Source of the DNA: Sphingomonas kyeonggiensis
GTDB lineage: Bacteria; Pseudomonadota; Alphaproteobacteria; Sphingomonadales; Sphingomonadaceae
Direction of reading: 5' to 3'
Length of the DNA: 64,000 nt
Assembly (NCBI RefSeq): GCF_030812785.1
Contig: NZ_JAUSTJ010000001.1
Coordinates: 1,116,001 to 1,180,000, forward strand
Below, piece after piece: positions 10,238-21,179 of the stretch (the first letter of the stretch is position 1; every line of letters starts with the position of its first letter). The notes under the pieces were generated by a model. It was not told the origin of the DNA and did no database searches. It saw only the letters and a program-made list of their open reading frames with translations. Both the position numbers and the translations under genes were made by a program.

Positions 10238-11254
10238 TTAGGCCTCCAGCGCCACCGTCACCTTCGTCCCCTCCGTCCCGGTCTCGACGTTCGCCTTGCC
10301 GCGGGCCTGGCGGACGAAGCCGTCGACCAGCTTCTGGCCCAGCCCGCCGTCCTTGCGGGCCCTGGGCGTCTCGGGCATGCCGACGCCGTCGTCGCGCACC
10401 ACCAGCCGCCAGCCCGGCGATGCCGCCTCGAAGCGCACTTCGATCCGCCCGCCATGGCGCCCGGCAAAGGCGTGCTTGGCGGCGTTGGTGACCAGCTCGT
10501 TGACGATCAGCCCGATCGAGACGGCGCGGTCGCGCGGGATCGCGCCATGGTCGCAGAAACAGTCGAGCGTGATCGCTCCGCGCAGGAACAGGGCCTCGGC
10601 CAGCGCCGCGCACAGCTCCTCCAGATAGGTCGCCATGTCGACCTCGCCGCGCGTGGCCGCTCCGCCGCGATAGAGGTGGCGATGCGCGCGGGCGATGCTC
10701 TCGACCCGGTTGAGTGCGGAGGACAGCGCCTCCGCCGTCTCGCCTTCCTTTGCCCGGCGGCGCTGCATGTCGAGCAGGGCGGCGACCAGGGTGAAGTTGT
10801 TCTTCACCCGGTGGTCGAACTCCTCGAGGAACAGGTCGCGCTCGGCCAGCTCGCGGTCGCGCTCCGCGGTCGCCCGGCGCACCGCGCGGCGGAACAGCTC
10901 GGCGATCACCAGCACCGCGGCATAGTTGATCGTGGCGAGCACCAGCCGGCCGGTATCGTCCGGGGTCTTGAGCAGGAAGCTGTGCTGCACCGGCAGCACG
11001 AAATACCAGCTGTAGAGCAGGGTCAGCGTGCCGGTGAGCAGCCCCGCCTGCCACCTGCCGAACAGGGTGGCGATCAGCACGGCGGGGAAGCCCAGTGCGA
11101 AGGGGCCGGCGGCGGGCGAAATCCCGTCGATCACCGCGCGCAGCCCGATGGCCAGGCCGGTGATCAGCAGGCCGAAGCCCAGCTGCACGAGCAACGCGCC
11201 GCGCCCGCCAGGTGCCAGCCGGTCCGCAAGATCGGTTTCGCCTATTCGCCCCAT
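10238..11254 (-). CDS. Membrane sensor histidine kinase, HisKA_2/HWE type
   Basis: A 338-residue kinase. Residues 20-125 hold about four membrane spans resembling the DUF4118 (KdpD-like) domain. The coiled segment RRATAERDRELAERDLF follows. The H-box EEFDHRVKNN (His148) is the HisKA_2 form typical of alphaproteobacterial general-stress (LovK/PhyK-like) kinases. The ATPase domain has LIVNELVTNAAKHAF and DDGVGM. No response regulator is adjacent, so it is an orphan that may feed the PhyR-NepR-EcfG stress pathway; that is inference. The stop lies just at the REPIN-like repeat. Confidence 0.87.
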   Translation of the reverse strand: MGRIGETDLADRLAPGGRGALLVQLGFGLLITGLAIGLRAVIDGISPAAGPFALGFPAVLIATLFGRWQAGLLTGTLTLLYSWYFVLPVQHSFLLKTPDDTGRLVLATINYAAVLVIAELFRRAVRRATAERDRELAERDLFLEEFDHRVKNNFTLVAALLDMQRRRAKEGETAEALSSALNRVESIARAHRHLYRGGAATRGEVDMATYLEELCAALAEALFLRGAITLDCFCDHGAIPRDRAVSIGLIVNELVTNAAKHAFAGRHGGRIEVRFEAASPGWRLVVRDDGVGMPETPRARKDGGLGQKLVDGFVRQARGKANVETGTEGTKVTVALEA

Positions 11255-11341
11255 GGAATGGAGTGAGCTATGACCTTGGCTTCCATGTCAAGCATCCGGG
11301 CCGGTCTTTTAACATCGATCAACCCGATTTGACGATTTCGC

Positions 11342-11375
11342 CCGGATATTGACGCCATATCAACCACATATCCGG
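11342..11375. repeat. 8-bp inverted repeat upstream of the orphan kinase gene
   Basis: CCGGATAT (11342-11349) and ATATCCGG (11368-11375) are perfect inverted repeats 18 bases apart, about 90 bases upstream of the kinase start. The interval also holds TTGAC and TATCAA half-sites. It could be an operator or a weak transcript-end hairpin for the DUF3060 gene (stop at 11388). Confidence 0.3.
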
Positions 11376-11387
11376 TGTTTGCGACCG

Positions 11388-11738
11388 TCAGGGCCGGCGC
11401 GAGACCCGGTTGCCGGTGCCGGTGACGCTCAGCTTGGGCCGCGCCGCGCCGGGTGCGCTCCAGCGGATCTCGTTGTCGGCGCCCTCGACCCGGATCGCCG
11501 ACTGGGCGGCGAGGTCGATGGTGATCCGGTTGCTCGCCCCGGCCACGCTGAGGTTCTTGCACGGGCCATGGATGGTCAGCGTGTTGTCAGCCCCTTCGAC
11601 ATGGACGCTGCCGCCGTCGCAATGGATATCGGAAGTCTCGCCGGCGCCGCTGAACTCGGTCTGGGCCTGGGCGGGAATCGCCCAGCCCGCCGCGATCGGG
11701 GCGAGGATCATCAGGGTGAGCTTCCGGACGTCGCGCAT
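11388..11738 (-). CDS. Exported DUF3060-like protein
   Basis: A 116-residue exported protein. The signal peptide is MRDVRKLTLMILAPIAAGW with AIPAQAQ cleavage. The mature part has repeated short strands of the type VHVEGADNTLTIHG, LSVAGASNRITID and IRVEGADNEIRW, about 22 residues apart. This beta-repeat pattern is seen in DUF3060 proteins, whose function is unknown; a small beta-solenoid is likely. ATG at 11738 is chosen because GAAGGA lies six bases upstream; an ATG at 11744 would have no spacing to it. Confidence 0.7.
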   Translation of the reverse strand: MRDVRKLTLMILAPIAAGWAIPAQAQTEFSGAGETSDIHCDGGSVHVEGADNTLTIHGPCKNLSVAGASNRITIDLAAQSAIRVEGADNEIRWSAPGAARPKLSVTGTGNRVSRRP

Positions 11739-11804
11739 CGGCATTCCTTCATGGTTACGCAGTCGCAAGCAGACGCGCCGAAGGAAGCGAGGTTCCGCAG
11801 CCGG

Positions 11805-12617
11805 TCAGAGATTTCGCCCGGACCGTCCCGCCAGGTCGACGACATATTGCCAGGCGACGCGGCCCGAGCGGCTGCCGCGCCGCGTCGCCCAGCCGATCGC
11901 ATCGACCGGATCGAAGCTCAGGCCATGCGCCTCGGCATAGCCGCGGACGATGTCGACATAGGTGTCCTGGTCGACGACATGGAAGCCCAGGCTCAGCCCG
12001 AACCGGTCGGCTAGCGCCAGCCCGTCGTCCGCCGAATCGCGCGGATTGATCGCGCTGGCCTGCTCGGCGATGTCGCGGGTGACGAGATGGCGGCGGTTCG
12101 AGGTGACGAGCAGCCGGGCATTGTTCGGCCGCGCCTCGGCCCCGCCCTGGAGCAGCGAGCGCAGCGCCCGGGCGTCGCCTACCCCGTCGAAGCCGAGATC
12201 GTCGAGGAAGATGGCGAAGGGCCGGTCGGTGGTGCCGAGCAGGCCGAACAGCTCGGGCAGGGTGGCGAGCTCGGTGGTCACTGCCTCGACCAGCGCAAGG
12301 CGACCGCCCTGCGCCTGGACGGCGGCCACCGCGCTCTTCACCAGCGCCGACTTGCCGGTGCCGCGCGCGCCCCACAGCAGCACGTCCTGCGCGGCATGGC
12401 CCTGGGAGAGGCGGGTGAGGTTGGCGACCAGCGCGTCGCGCTGGGCATCGACACCGCGCAGGATCTCGATCGGCAGCGGATCGAACGCCCGCGCCGGCGC
12501 CAGCCCGTGCCCGCGCCATACATAGGCCGGATGCGCCTCCAGGTCGGCGGGCGGGGGCGGCGGCGGGGCGAGCCGGTCGAGCGCATCGGCGATGCGGGCG
12601 AGGATCTCTTCGTTCAT
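11805..12617 (-). CDS. DUF815 family AAA-type ATPase
   Basis: A 270-residue soluble P-loop ATPase of the DUF815 family. Walker A is LLWGARGTGKSALVKS (Lys89) and Walker B is FAIFLDDLGFDG (about 133-144). A sensor-1-like LLVTSNRRHLV follows. The C-terminal GSRSGRVAWQYVVDL is a family hallmark. A short Pro-rich stretch lies near residues 18-24. The biological role of DUF815 ATPases is not established. The gene is single, 66 bases upstream of the DUF3060 gene in the same direction. Confidence 0.88.
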   Translation of the reverse strand: MNEEILARIADALDRLAPPPPPPADLEAHPAYVWRGHGLAPARAFDPLPIEILRGVDAQRDALVANLTRLSQGHAAQDVLLWGARGTGKSALVKSAVAAVQAQGGRLALVEAVTTELATLPELFGLLGTTDRPFAIFLDDLGFDGVGDARALRSLLQGGAEARPNNARLLVTSNRRHLVTRDIAEQASAINPRDSADDGLALADRFGLSLGFHVVDQDTYVDIVRGYAEAHGLSFDPVDAIGWATRRGSRSGRVAWQYVVDLAGRSGRNL

Positions 12618-12690
12618 GGGGGTGGCTATAGCGAGGCGCTATCGCCGGCTCACCCCCAGTTTCGCTATCAGCGCCCTTGGGTGCCGCTTG

Positions 12691-13431
12691 TCAGGCGTTG
12701 AGCCCGCCATCGACGGTGACCACCGATCCGGTGACGAAGCGTGCCGCCGGGCTGGCGAGGAAGGCGACGACTGCCGCCACGTCCTCGGGCTTGCCGTAAT
12801 GGCCGAGCGCGGTGTGGGCGCGCAGCGTGTCGGCGAAATCGCCATCGGCGGGGTTCATGTCGGTGTCGATCGGGCCGGGCTGGACCAGGTTGGCGGTGAC
12901 TCCGGCCGGCCCCACGTCGCGGGCCAGGCCGCGGTTGAAGGCGAGCAGCGCCGACTTGGTCATCGAATAGAGCGTCGAACCGGCAAAGGGCACGCGCTCG
13001 GCCAGGCACGAACCGATGGTGATGATGCGGCCGCCTTCCTTGAGATGCGGGATCGCCGCGCCCGAGGCGATCACCGCCGAGCGGACATTGACGTTCAGCA
13101 GCGCGTCGATCTCCTCGAGGTTGAGGTCGGCGACCTGGCTGTAGCGGGCGATGCCGGCATTGTTGACGAGGATGTCGAGCCCGCCCAGCGCCTCGACGGC
13201 TTGTGCCACCGAGCGCTTAACCGCCTCGGGATCGGCGCTGTCGGCCTGGATGGCGATAGCGCGGCGGCCCTTGGCCTCGATCGCGCGGACCAGCTCGGCG
13301 GCGCGCTCGGCGGAGCGCTCATAGGTGATGGCGATATCGGCGCCCTTGTCCGCCAGCGCCAGCGCGATGCCGGCCCCGATGCCGCGCGAAGCACCCGTCA
13401 CCAGTGCGCGTTTGCCCAGAAGCTCGCTCAT
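12691..13431 (-). CDS. SDR family oxidoreductase, divergent from its TetR regulator
   Basis: A 246-residue NAD(P)-dependent short-chain dehydrogenase. The cofactor motif is TGASRGIG (12-19), with NNAG at 90-93 and catalytic Ser141, Tyr155 and Lys159 in YSMTK. The terminal VTVDGGLNA is typical. It resembles 3-oxoacyl-ACP reductase/FabG-like SDRs, but its position beside a TetR gene suggests an inducible substrate-specific role. ATG at 13431 has AAGGA upstream. A dyad lies between the two divergent genes. Confidence 0.9.
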   Translation of the reverse strand: MSELLGKRALVTGASRGIGAGIALALADKGADIAITYERSAERAAELVRAIEAKGRRAIAIQADSADPEAVKRSVAQAVEALGGLDILVNNAGIARYSQVADLNLEEIDALLNVNVRSAVIASGAAIPHLKEGGRIITIGSCLAERVPFAGSTLYSMTKSALLAFNRGLARDVGPAGVTANLVQPGPIDTDMNPADGDFADTLRAHTALGHYGKPEDVAAVVAFLASPAARFVTGSVVTVDGGLNA

Positions 13432-13446
13432 GATCCTTGTCCCATA

Positions 13447-13470
13447 TTTGTATAGTGATCGATACACAAA
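13447..13470. promoter_or_regulatory. Candidate TetR operator 1 (SDR side)
   Basis: TTTGTAT...ATACACAAA forms an imperfect dyad in the divergent promoter region, 16 bases before the SDR start. It contains GATCGATACA, and a second GATCGATGCA occurs at 13514-13523 over the TetR start codon. Two similar sites over two divergent promoters fit repression and autoregulation by the TetR protein. Confidence 0.5.
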
Positions 13471-13508
13471 TAGCTAGGAAGCTTGTCTGGGGCCGTCAAG
13501 GGAATTAT

Positions 13509-13524
13509 GTAGCGATCGATGCAG
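13509..13524. promoter_or_regulatory. Candidate TetR operator 2 (overlaps the tetR start codon)
   Basis: TGTAGCGATCGATGCA is a near-palindrome around CGATCG. It shares GATCGAT(A/G)CA with the site at 13447-13470 and spans the ATG at 13519. Binding here would block translation start or early transcription of the regulator gene. Confidence 0.4.
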
Positions 13525-14154
13525 AATTCTCCAACCGACGGAAAAACAAGGGCGCGGGGCCGGCCGCGGGCGTTCGATCGCGAGGCTGCGCTGGCGCGCG
13601 CGACGCGGCTGTTCTGGGAAAAGGGCTATGCCGCGACCTCGATCGCCGACCTGACCGAGGCGATGGAGATTGGTGCGCCGAGCCTCTACGCCGCCTTCGG
13701 CTCGAAGGAGGCGCTCTATGTCGAGGCGCTCGGCCATTATCGCGACACGACCGAGGACCTGGTCTGGGCTGACTTCCTCGCCGCGGATACGGCACGCGAG
13801 GCGGTGAAGGCGCTGCTGATGGATTCGGCGGCGGCGCTGACCGGCTGCCTTGCCGACATGCCCACCGGCTGCATGGTCACGCTCTCCGCCGCCGGCAGCG
13901 AAGGCAATGCCGAGCTCGGCGCGCTGGTCCGCGCGGCGCGGGCGGTGGGCTTCGAGCGGCTGCGCGATCGATTGGAGCGGGGCAGGGAAGAGGGCGAGAT
14001 TCCGGCCTCGGTCGATCTCGATGCGCTCGCCCGCTTCGTCCAGACCCTCCAGAACGGCATGTCGATCCTTGCCCGCGACGGGGCCAGTCGGGCCGAGCTG
14101 GAAGGCGTGGCCGATGTCGCGATGCTGGGCTGGGACGCGCGGGTCGGCGTCTAG
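13519..14154 (+). CDS. TetR/AcrR family transcriptional regulator
   Basis: A 211-residue regulator. The N-terminal helix-turn-helix spans about 17-63 (FDREAALARATRLFWEKGY, then SIADLTEAMEIGAPSLYAAF). The C-terminal domain has a cysteine pair region (TGCLADMPTGCMV) like the TetR_C_16/YcdC-like subgroup. It is divergent from the SDR gene and probably represses it and itself through the two intergenic sites. It ends on the TAG of CTAG, which also supplies the stop of the convergent prsT gene. Confidence 0.92.
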   Translation: MQNSPTDGKTRARGRPRAFDREAALARATRLFWEKGYAATSIADLTEAMEIGAPSLYAAFGSKEALYVEALGHYRDTTEDLVWADFLAADTAREAVKALLMDSAAALTGCLADMPTGCMVTLSAAGSEGNAELGALVRAARAVGFERLRDRLERGREEGEIPASVDLDALARFVQTLQNGMSILARDGASRAELEGVADVAMLGWDARVGV

Positions 14155-16215
14155 CCGTTCGCCATCGCCTGCGCCGCCGCCCGGTCGGTGAAGCCCGGGT
14201 CGGCGAGCGCGGCCTGGGCGTTCTGCCTGGCCTCCGCCTTGCGGCCGAGCGCGGCATAGACCTGGGCCAGGTGCCAGCGCAGCCCGGGATGCCGGGGCGC
14301 CAGGATCACCGCCTTCTGGAGCAGCTCGAGCGCGCCGTCCTTGTCGCCGCCCTTGAACAGCGCCCAGCCATAGGCGTCGACCACCGCGGGGTTGGCGGGG
14401 GCGAGGCCATAGGCTGCCTCGCCGAAATCGACCGCGGTGCCGGTCTCGCCCGCGCCGGCATAGGCGGCAGCGAGCTCGGCATCGAGCGCGGCGTCGCCGT
14501 CGCCGATCTGCGTGCGGATGTCCTCGAGCGTGTCGATCGCCGCGTCATAGTCGCCGGCGGCGAGCTGCCAGTGCGCCGAGAGGCGCTGCGCCGCGACGCT
14601 TACCGGGTTCTGCGAGAGGAACAGCGCCAGCGCGTTCGCCGCATCCTCGCGCTTGCCGCTGCGATCGAGCGCCTCGACCAGGCGGAGCAGGGTCGGCTCG
14701 TCGAAGCGCAGGTCGGCGGCGCGCTTATAGGCATTCGCGGCGTCGGCCGGCCGGTTGAGCAGCATCAGCATGTCGCCCAGCACCACCTGCGCGCCGGGGG
14801 CGCCCTGGTTCTTCGCGGCGATGTCCTGCGCCCGGGCGAGCGCCGCGCCCTTGTCGCCGCCGGCGATCAGGCTGCGGATCAGCGGGAGCGTCGCCTCGGG
14901 ATCGTTCGGCCGCTGGGCAGCATCGGCGGCGAGCGTCGCGGTGCTGTCGTCGGCGCTGAACGCGGTGGACTCGCCGGTTGCCGGGAAGGCGGCACGGTCG
15001 AGGAAGCGCGACGCATTTTCCCGGTCTCCGATCCGCTCGAAGCCGCGCGCGACCAGGGTCAGTGCATAGCTGTCGGCATCGGCGCGGGCGACGACGGGGC
15101 GCAGCATGTCGATCGCGTTGCGGGCACGGTCGGTACGCAACAGGGCGACGGCGAGCAGCTTGCGCGCGGTGATGTTCATCGGCTGCATCGCGACCAGGCC
15201 GGTCAGCTTCTCGATCGCCTGCTCATATTCGCCGCTCTCGAGGTCGAGCGTGCCGCCGAGCAGCATCGCGCCGGGAAGCGAGTCGATCGCGCCGCCGGTC
15301 TTCTCCAGGATCGCGCGCGACAGGTCGAAATTGCCGGCGCGTGCGGCGATCACTGCCTGGAGATAGAGCGCCTGGGCGCTGCCGGGGCGGACGGCGAGGG
15401 CGCGGCGGGTGGCGGCGAGCGCATCGACGGTGCGGCCGGCATCGCCCAGCGTCGCGGCATATTCGATCAGCGCATTGTGGCGCGCCGGATCGCGCTTCAG
15501 CGCCTGCTCGAACCAGGGCAATGCGGCGACCAGGCCATATTGGCTGCGGACGATCTCGCCGCGCAGCACCAGTGCGTCGACGCTGCCCGGGGCCAGCTTG
15601 ACGGCGCGGTCCGATGCCTCGGCGGCGCCGAGCAGGTCGCCCGCGGCGAAGCGGAAGCGGCCGAGATCGGTCCACACGCCGGCATCGTCCGGGGCGAGGC
15701 GCAGCGCTTCGTCGAGCGCATTCTGCGCCCCGGCATAGTCGCCGGTCGCGGTGAGCGCCCGGGCGCGGATGCGCAGGCCATAGGGGCGCAGCTTCTCCGG
15801 CGCCTTGTCGGCCTCGGCAGGGGCCTTGTCGGTCTTGCCCTGGAGCACCCAGGCCTCGGCGCGCCATTGCGGCACGGCCCTGGCGTCATAGCCGGCATCG
15901 ACCGCGCGCTGGATCTCGCCCTCGGCACCGACGCCGTCCTGCAAGGCGAGCAGCGCGCGGGCGAGGACGATATGCGCGTTCTCATTGTCGGGATCGCCGC
16001 GCACCGCCTCTGCCGCCAGGTCGCGCGCGGCGGTGGCGTTGTCGGCCTTGAGCAGCGCCTCGGCGCGGGTGGTCGCCTCGGCGGCGTCGGCGGTGCTCAT
16101 CTTGCCGGTGGTCAGCGTGAACCAGCCGATCAGAACGGCGAGCAGCACTGCGAGCGCGCCGCCGATGACGAGCACGCCGCGCACGCCGAAGCCCGAGGAT
16201 CTGGCGCGGGCGCGC

Positions 16216-16232
<17 letters not shown>
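14151..16232 (-). CDS. prsT: PrsT-like membrane-anchored TPR protein of the XrtA/PEP-CTERM system
   Basis: A 693-residue protein. One N-terminal membrane segment (about 18-42) is followed by a long array of tetratricopeptide repeats filling the rest, such as RALTATGDYAGAQNALDEAL. The order with PrsR, PrsK and an EpsB-like transferase is the known PEP-CTERM/exosortase regulatory layout, where PrsT is the TPR component. It is shorter than many PrsT proteins (often about 900) and has a transmembrane anchor instead of a lipobox. It overlaps the prsR end by 17 bases. The exact biochemical role is unknown; TPRs suggest protein-protein contact in the periplasm. Confidence 0.78.
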
Positions 16233-17570
<1,338 letters not shown>

Positions 17571-17574
<4 letters not shown>

Positions 17575-19628
17575 GCGGCGCGGCCCATTCCCAGGTCGGC
17601 GGGATGCGCGGCCTTGAGGATCACGCGGAAGCGCGTGCCCTTGCCTTCGCGCGACGTCACTTCGATGCGGCCCTCCATGGCATGCGCGAGCTGGCGGGCC
17701 TCGAAGGCGCCGATGCCGAACCCGCCTTCCTTCGACGAGACGAAGGGCTTGAACAATTTGTCGCGGATGAAGGCCGGGGACATGCCGCAGCCCTGGTCGA
17801 TCACGTCGACCGCCACCCGCTCGCCATCGGCCGAGACCGACAGGGTCACCGGCTCGTGCGCCGGGCTCGCCTCGATCGCATTCTGGACGAGATGGCCGAG
17901 CAGCTGCTCGAGGCTGGCCGGATCGGCATGGGCGATGGCATTGCGCACGCCGCTGAGGACGACCGGGTGCTGGCCCTTGCGCTGGTTCACGACGCGCTCG
18001 ACCAGCGCGACCACCTCGATCGCATGCGGCGCCTCGGCGCGGCCGCGATGATGCTGGGAGAGGCGGGCGAGCAGCGCGTTCATCCGCTCGGCGGAGTTCT
18101 GCAGCGTCGCGATCATGTCGGCGCGGAACTCGGGCTTGTCGGCATGGCGCTCGGCATTGCGGGCGGTGAGGGTCAGCTGGCTCACGAGATTCTTGATGTC
18201 GTGGAGGATGAAGGCGAAGCGGCGGTTGAACTCGTCGAAGCGCTGCGCCTCGGCCAGCGCGTCCTGCGCGCGCGCCTCGGCGAGATAGGAGGCGACCTGG
18301 CGGCCGGCGACCTTGAGCAGGTCGAAATCCTCCCAGTCGAGCGCGCGGTCGAGCGGGGGGCGGGCGAGCAGGATCGCGCCGCCCAGCTCGGCATGATGGG
18401 GAAGCGGCACGATCACCCAGGCCTCGGGCAGGTCGAGCATCCATTGCGGCACGGCGGCCGAATCGACATGGTCCTCGTTGCGGCGGACCGCGTCGAGCTC
18501 GATGATCCGGCCGGTCCGCTGGAGATGCTCGCCCAGCGCCGTGTCGCTCGCGACGGGAAGCGTCGCATGGTCCCAGTTCCAGCGCGCGCCGATGCCGAGC
18601 CCGCCGCCATCGGGCACCAGCAGCACGCCGGCCGGGCTTTCGGTGAGGTCGGCTACGGCCTTGACGATGCGCTCCTCGAGCGCGGCGCCGCCCTGGGGGG
18701 CACCCAGCGTCTCGGTGAAACGCATCCATTCGGTGCGATAATCATAGCGGTGGCGGAAAAGGTGCTTGGCCAGCTTCACCTTCAGCCAGGCGCGCAGCCA
18801 GCTGTTTGCGACGAGCGTGAGGATCGCCGCGGTCGAGCCGAGCACGAATGCGGTCTGCAGGATGCGCGCATTGGCACCGCCCACCGTGGCGATGGCGGAG
18901 GTGGCGAGCGCGAGCAGCGCGAAATAGGCGCCGACCGCGACGAGCGAGAGCGACTGGTAGGTGACCGCGCGGGAGACTTCGATCTTCCACTCGCCCTTGC
19001 GCTGGAGCGCGGCGCCGATCGCCAGCGCGATCGCCAGATAGGCCACCCCGCGTAGCACCACCGGCTCGATCCGCCACTCGGCGGCGAGATAGGCGAAGGT
19101 GTAGAGCGCGAACTCGGCGCACCACATGCCGGCGAGCGCCAGCGCGAGCGGGCGCAGCGGCCCGCCCGTGGCCGGGCTCAGCGCCGACCACAGCGCCTGG
19201 ACCAGCACCAGCGCGGCCACCGCGACCAGCATGCGCAGCAGCACCGCGGCATTGGCGGTCTGGGCGGCGGCCTCGGGGACCGGCTGGGCATAGGCGACCA
19301 GAGTGAGCGCCAGCGCGGCGATCTGGACCAGCGCGACCACGCCATAGACCGTGCCGAGCGCGATCGGCGGGCGCGTCTGCGCGTCGCGGCGATGGAGGAC
19401 CAGCATGAAGCCGAGCCAGGCCAAGTTGCGCAGCGTCTCGGCGAACCAGCTGGCGATGTCGGCGGATCCGATGCCGGCAATGGCGAGAGCCCAGAGCGCA
19501 GTGGCCGCCAGCGCGAAGGCCAGCGGGCGGCGCGGCAGCCCGGCGATGTCGCTGCGCCATGCCCAGAGCGCGAGCGCCCCGAACAGCAGCGCCGCCAGCG
19601 CGTGCAGCCAGAGCAGCAGCGCGCCCAT
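17571..19628 (-). CDS. prsK: PrsK-like membrane histidine kinase of the XrtA/PEP-CTERM system
   Basis: A 685-residue kinase. About eight membrane helices fill residues 1-275. A GAF-like domain (about 310-455) follows, then the kinase core with H-box FAFILHDIKNLVSQL (His476), LVQNAIEAS and DQGCGM. This is the PrsK architecture (membrane domain + GAF + HisKA/HATPase). It should phosphorylate PrsR encoded just downstream. The start ATG at 19628 directly follows the stop of the sugar transferase gene (TGAATG), so the four genes look like one operon. Confidence 0.87.
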
Positions 19629-21017
19629 TCAGCGCGCGCCTTCGGGGAACAGTACGACGCGGATGGTCTGGAGCAGGATCAGCACGTCGAGGAAGGGCGA
19701 ATAATTCTTGGCGTAATAGAGATCGTATTCGAGCTTCTGGCGCGAATCCTCGATCGAGGCGCCATAGGGATAGTTGATCTGCGCCCAGCCGGTGATGCCC
19801 GGCTTCACCATGTGGCGCTCGGCATAATAAGGCAGCTTGGTCTCGAGATCCTCGACGAACTGCGGGCGTTCGGGGCGGGGACCGACAAAGCTCATCTCGC
19901 CCTTGAGCACGCTCCAGCATTGCGGCAGCTCGTCGATCCGCGTCTTGCGGATGATGCGGCCGATGCGGGTGATGCGCGGATCGTCCTTCTCGGCCCACAC
20001 CGCCTGGCCGCCCACCTCGGCATCCTGGCGCATCGAGCGCAGCTTGATCACGTCGAAGCCGGTGCCGTAGAGGCCGACGCGGCGCTGGCGGTAGAAAGCC
20101 GGCCCCTTGCTCTCCAGCTTCACGGCGAGCGCGGTCAGCAGGATGATCGGCAGCATCAGCGAGAGCAGCAGCGCGCTGGCGCCGATGTCGAACAGCCGCT
20201 TGAACATGCTCGACAGCATGCGGCCCGAGGAGAAGCCGTCGGAGAAGATCAGCCAGCTCGGATTGACGCTGTCCAGATCGACACGGCCGGTCTCGCGCTC
20301 GAGGAAGGTCGAGATCTCGTTGACGTGCACGCCGGTGGTCTTGATCCGCAGCAGGTCCTTGAGCGGCAGCGCGTTGCGGCGCTCCTCCAGCGCGAGCACC
20401 ACTTCGCTGGCGTTGAGCACCACGACATGGTCGGCGAGATTGTAGATCGCGTCGCGGGCGATCGCCTCTGGAATGACGCGGTTGGCTTCGCTCATCGCGA
20501 CATAGCCGACCACGACGAAGCCGGCGCCGGGGGTCTTGGACAGGTCCTTGAGCCGCTGCGCGCGGGCGCCGGCGCCGAGCACGACGATGCGGCGCTTGAA
20601 CGCCTGGCTGCCCAGCGCCTTGCCGAGCAGGATGCGCAGCGCGACCAGCGAGAGGATCGAGCAGCCCATCGCGTAGAGCAGGTTCGAGCGCCAGAAGCCG
20701 ATCTCGGGGATCAGGAAATAGAGCACGCTCAGCCCGATCACGCCGAGCGAGATCGAGACGATCAGCCGTGCCATCGCATAGCGCAGCGACTGGAGCGCAT
20801 CGGCGCCATAGACGCCGACCGAGATCATCGCGACTTCGAGGAACAGCGCATAGCTGACCAGCTGCGGCCAGCGCGTCTGCACCGGCGGTAGGGTGATGCC
20901 GATCTGGTGCGCGCGGAGCATCCAGCCGAGCTCGCCCGACACTGCCAGCAGCAGGATGTCGAGAAAGCCGAGCAGCAGCACGGCGTTGGGCACGTAATGC
21001 TTGAAGAGCCGGATCAT
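19629..21017 (-). CDS. EpsB-like undecaprenyl-phosphate sugar phosphotransferase (XrtA/PEP-CTERM type)
   Basis: A 462-residue polyprenyl-phosphate sugar-1-phosphate transferase. Four N-terminal membrane helices are followed by a Rossmann-like domain (about 125-265) and a fifth helix. The C-terminal catalytic domain has the sequence VGPRPERPQFVEDLE, KPGITGWAQINYPYG and YDLYYAKNYS. It would start assembly of an exopolysaccharide on undecaprenyl phosphate. The MIRLFKHY start and following prsK match the TIGR03013-type transferase of exosortase loci. ATG at 21017 is chosen; ATG at 21023 two codons earlier is equally possible. Confidence 0.88.
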   Translation of the reverse strand: MIRLFKHYVPNAVLLLGFLDILLLAVSGELGWMLRAHQIGITLPPVQTRWPQLVSYALFLEVAMISVGVYGADALQSLRYAMARLIVSISLGVIGLSVLYFLIPEIGFWRSNLLYAMGCSILSLVALRILLGKALGSQAFKRRIVVLGAGARAQRLKDLSKTPGAGFVVVGYVAMSEANRVIPEAIARDAIYNLADHVVVLNASEVVLALEERRNALPLKDLLRIKTTGVHVNEISTFLERETGRVDLDSVNPSWLIFSDGFSSGRMLSSMFKRLFDIGASALLLSLMLPIILLTALAVKLESKGPAFYRQRRVGLYGTGFDVIKLRSMRQDAEVGGQAVWAEKDDPRITRIGRIIRKTRIDELPQCWSVLKGEMSFVGPRPERPQFVEDLETKLPYYAERHMVKPGITGWAQINYPYGASIEDSRQKLEYDLYYAKNYSPFLDVLILLQTIRVVLFPEGAR

Positions 21018-21179
21018 GATCATCCGCTTTAAGGCGGAAGTGTAAACAAATCCGACATGACGGTGCGCGGGAGGGCGAGCGGAAAAATCCCGAGAGGATC
21101 CGAAACCGCGGCGCAATCCAAGTGTTTGACCGGCGCGGCAATTCGCCGCATTGCAATATCTTCAGGAGGTCCGAAGCAC

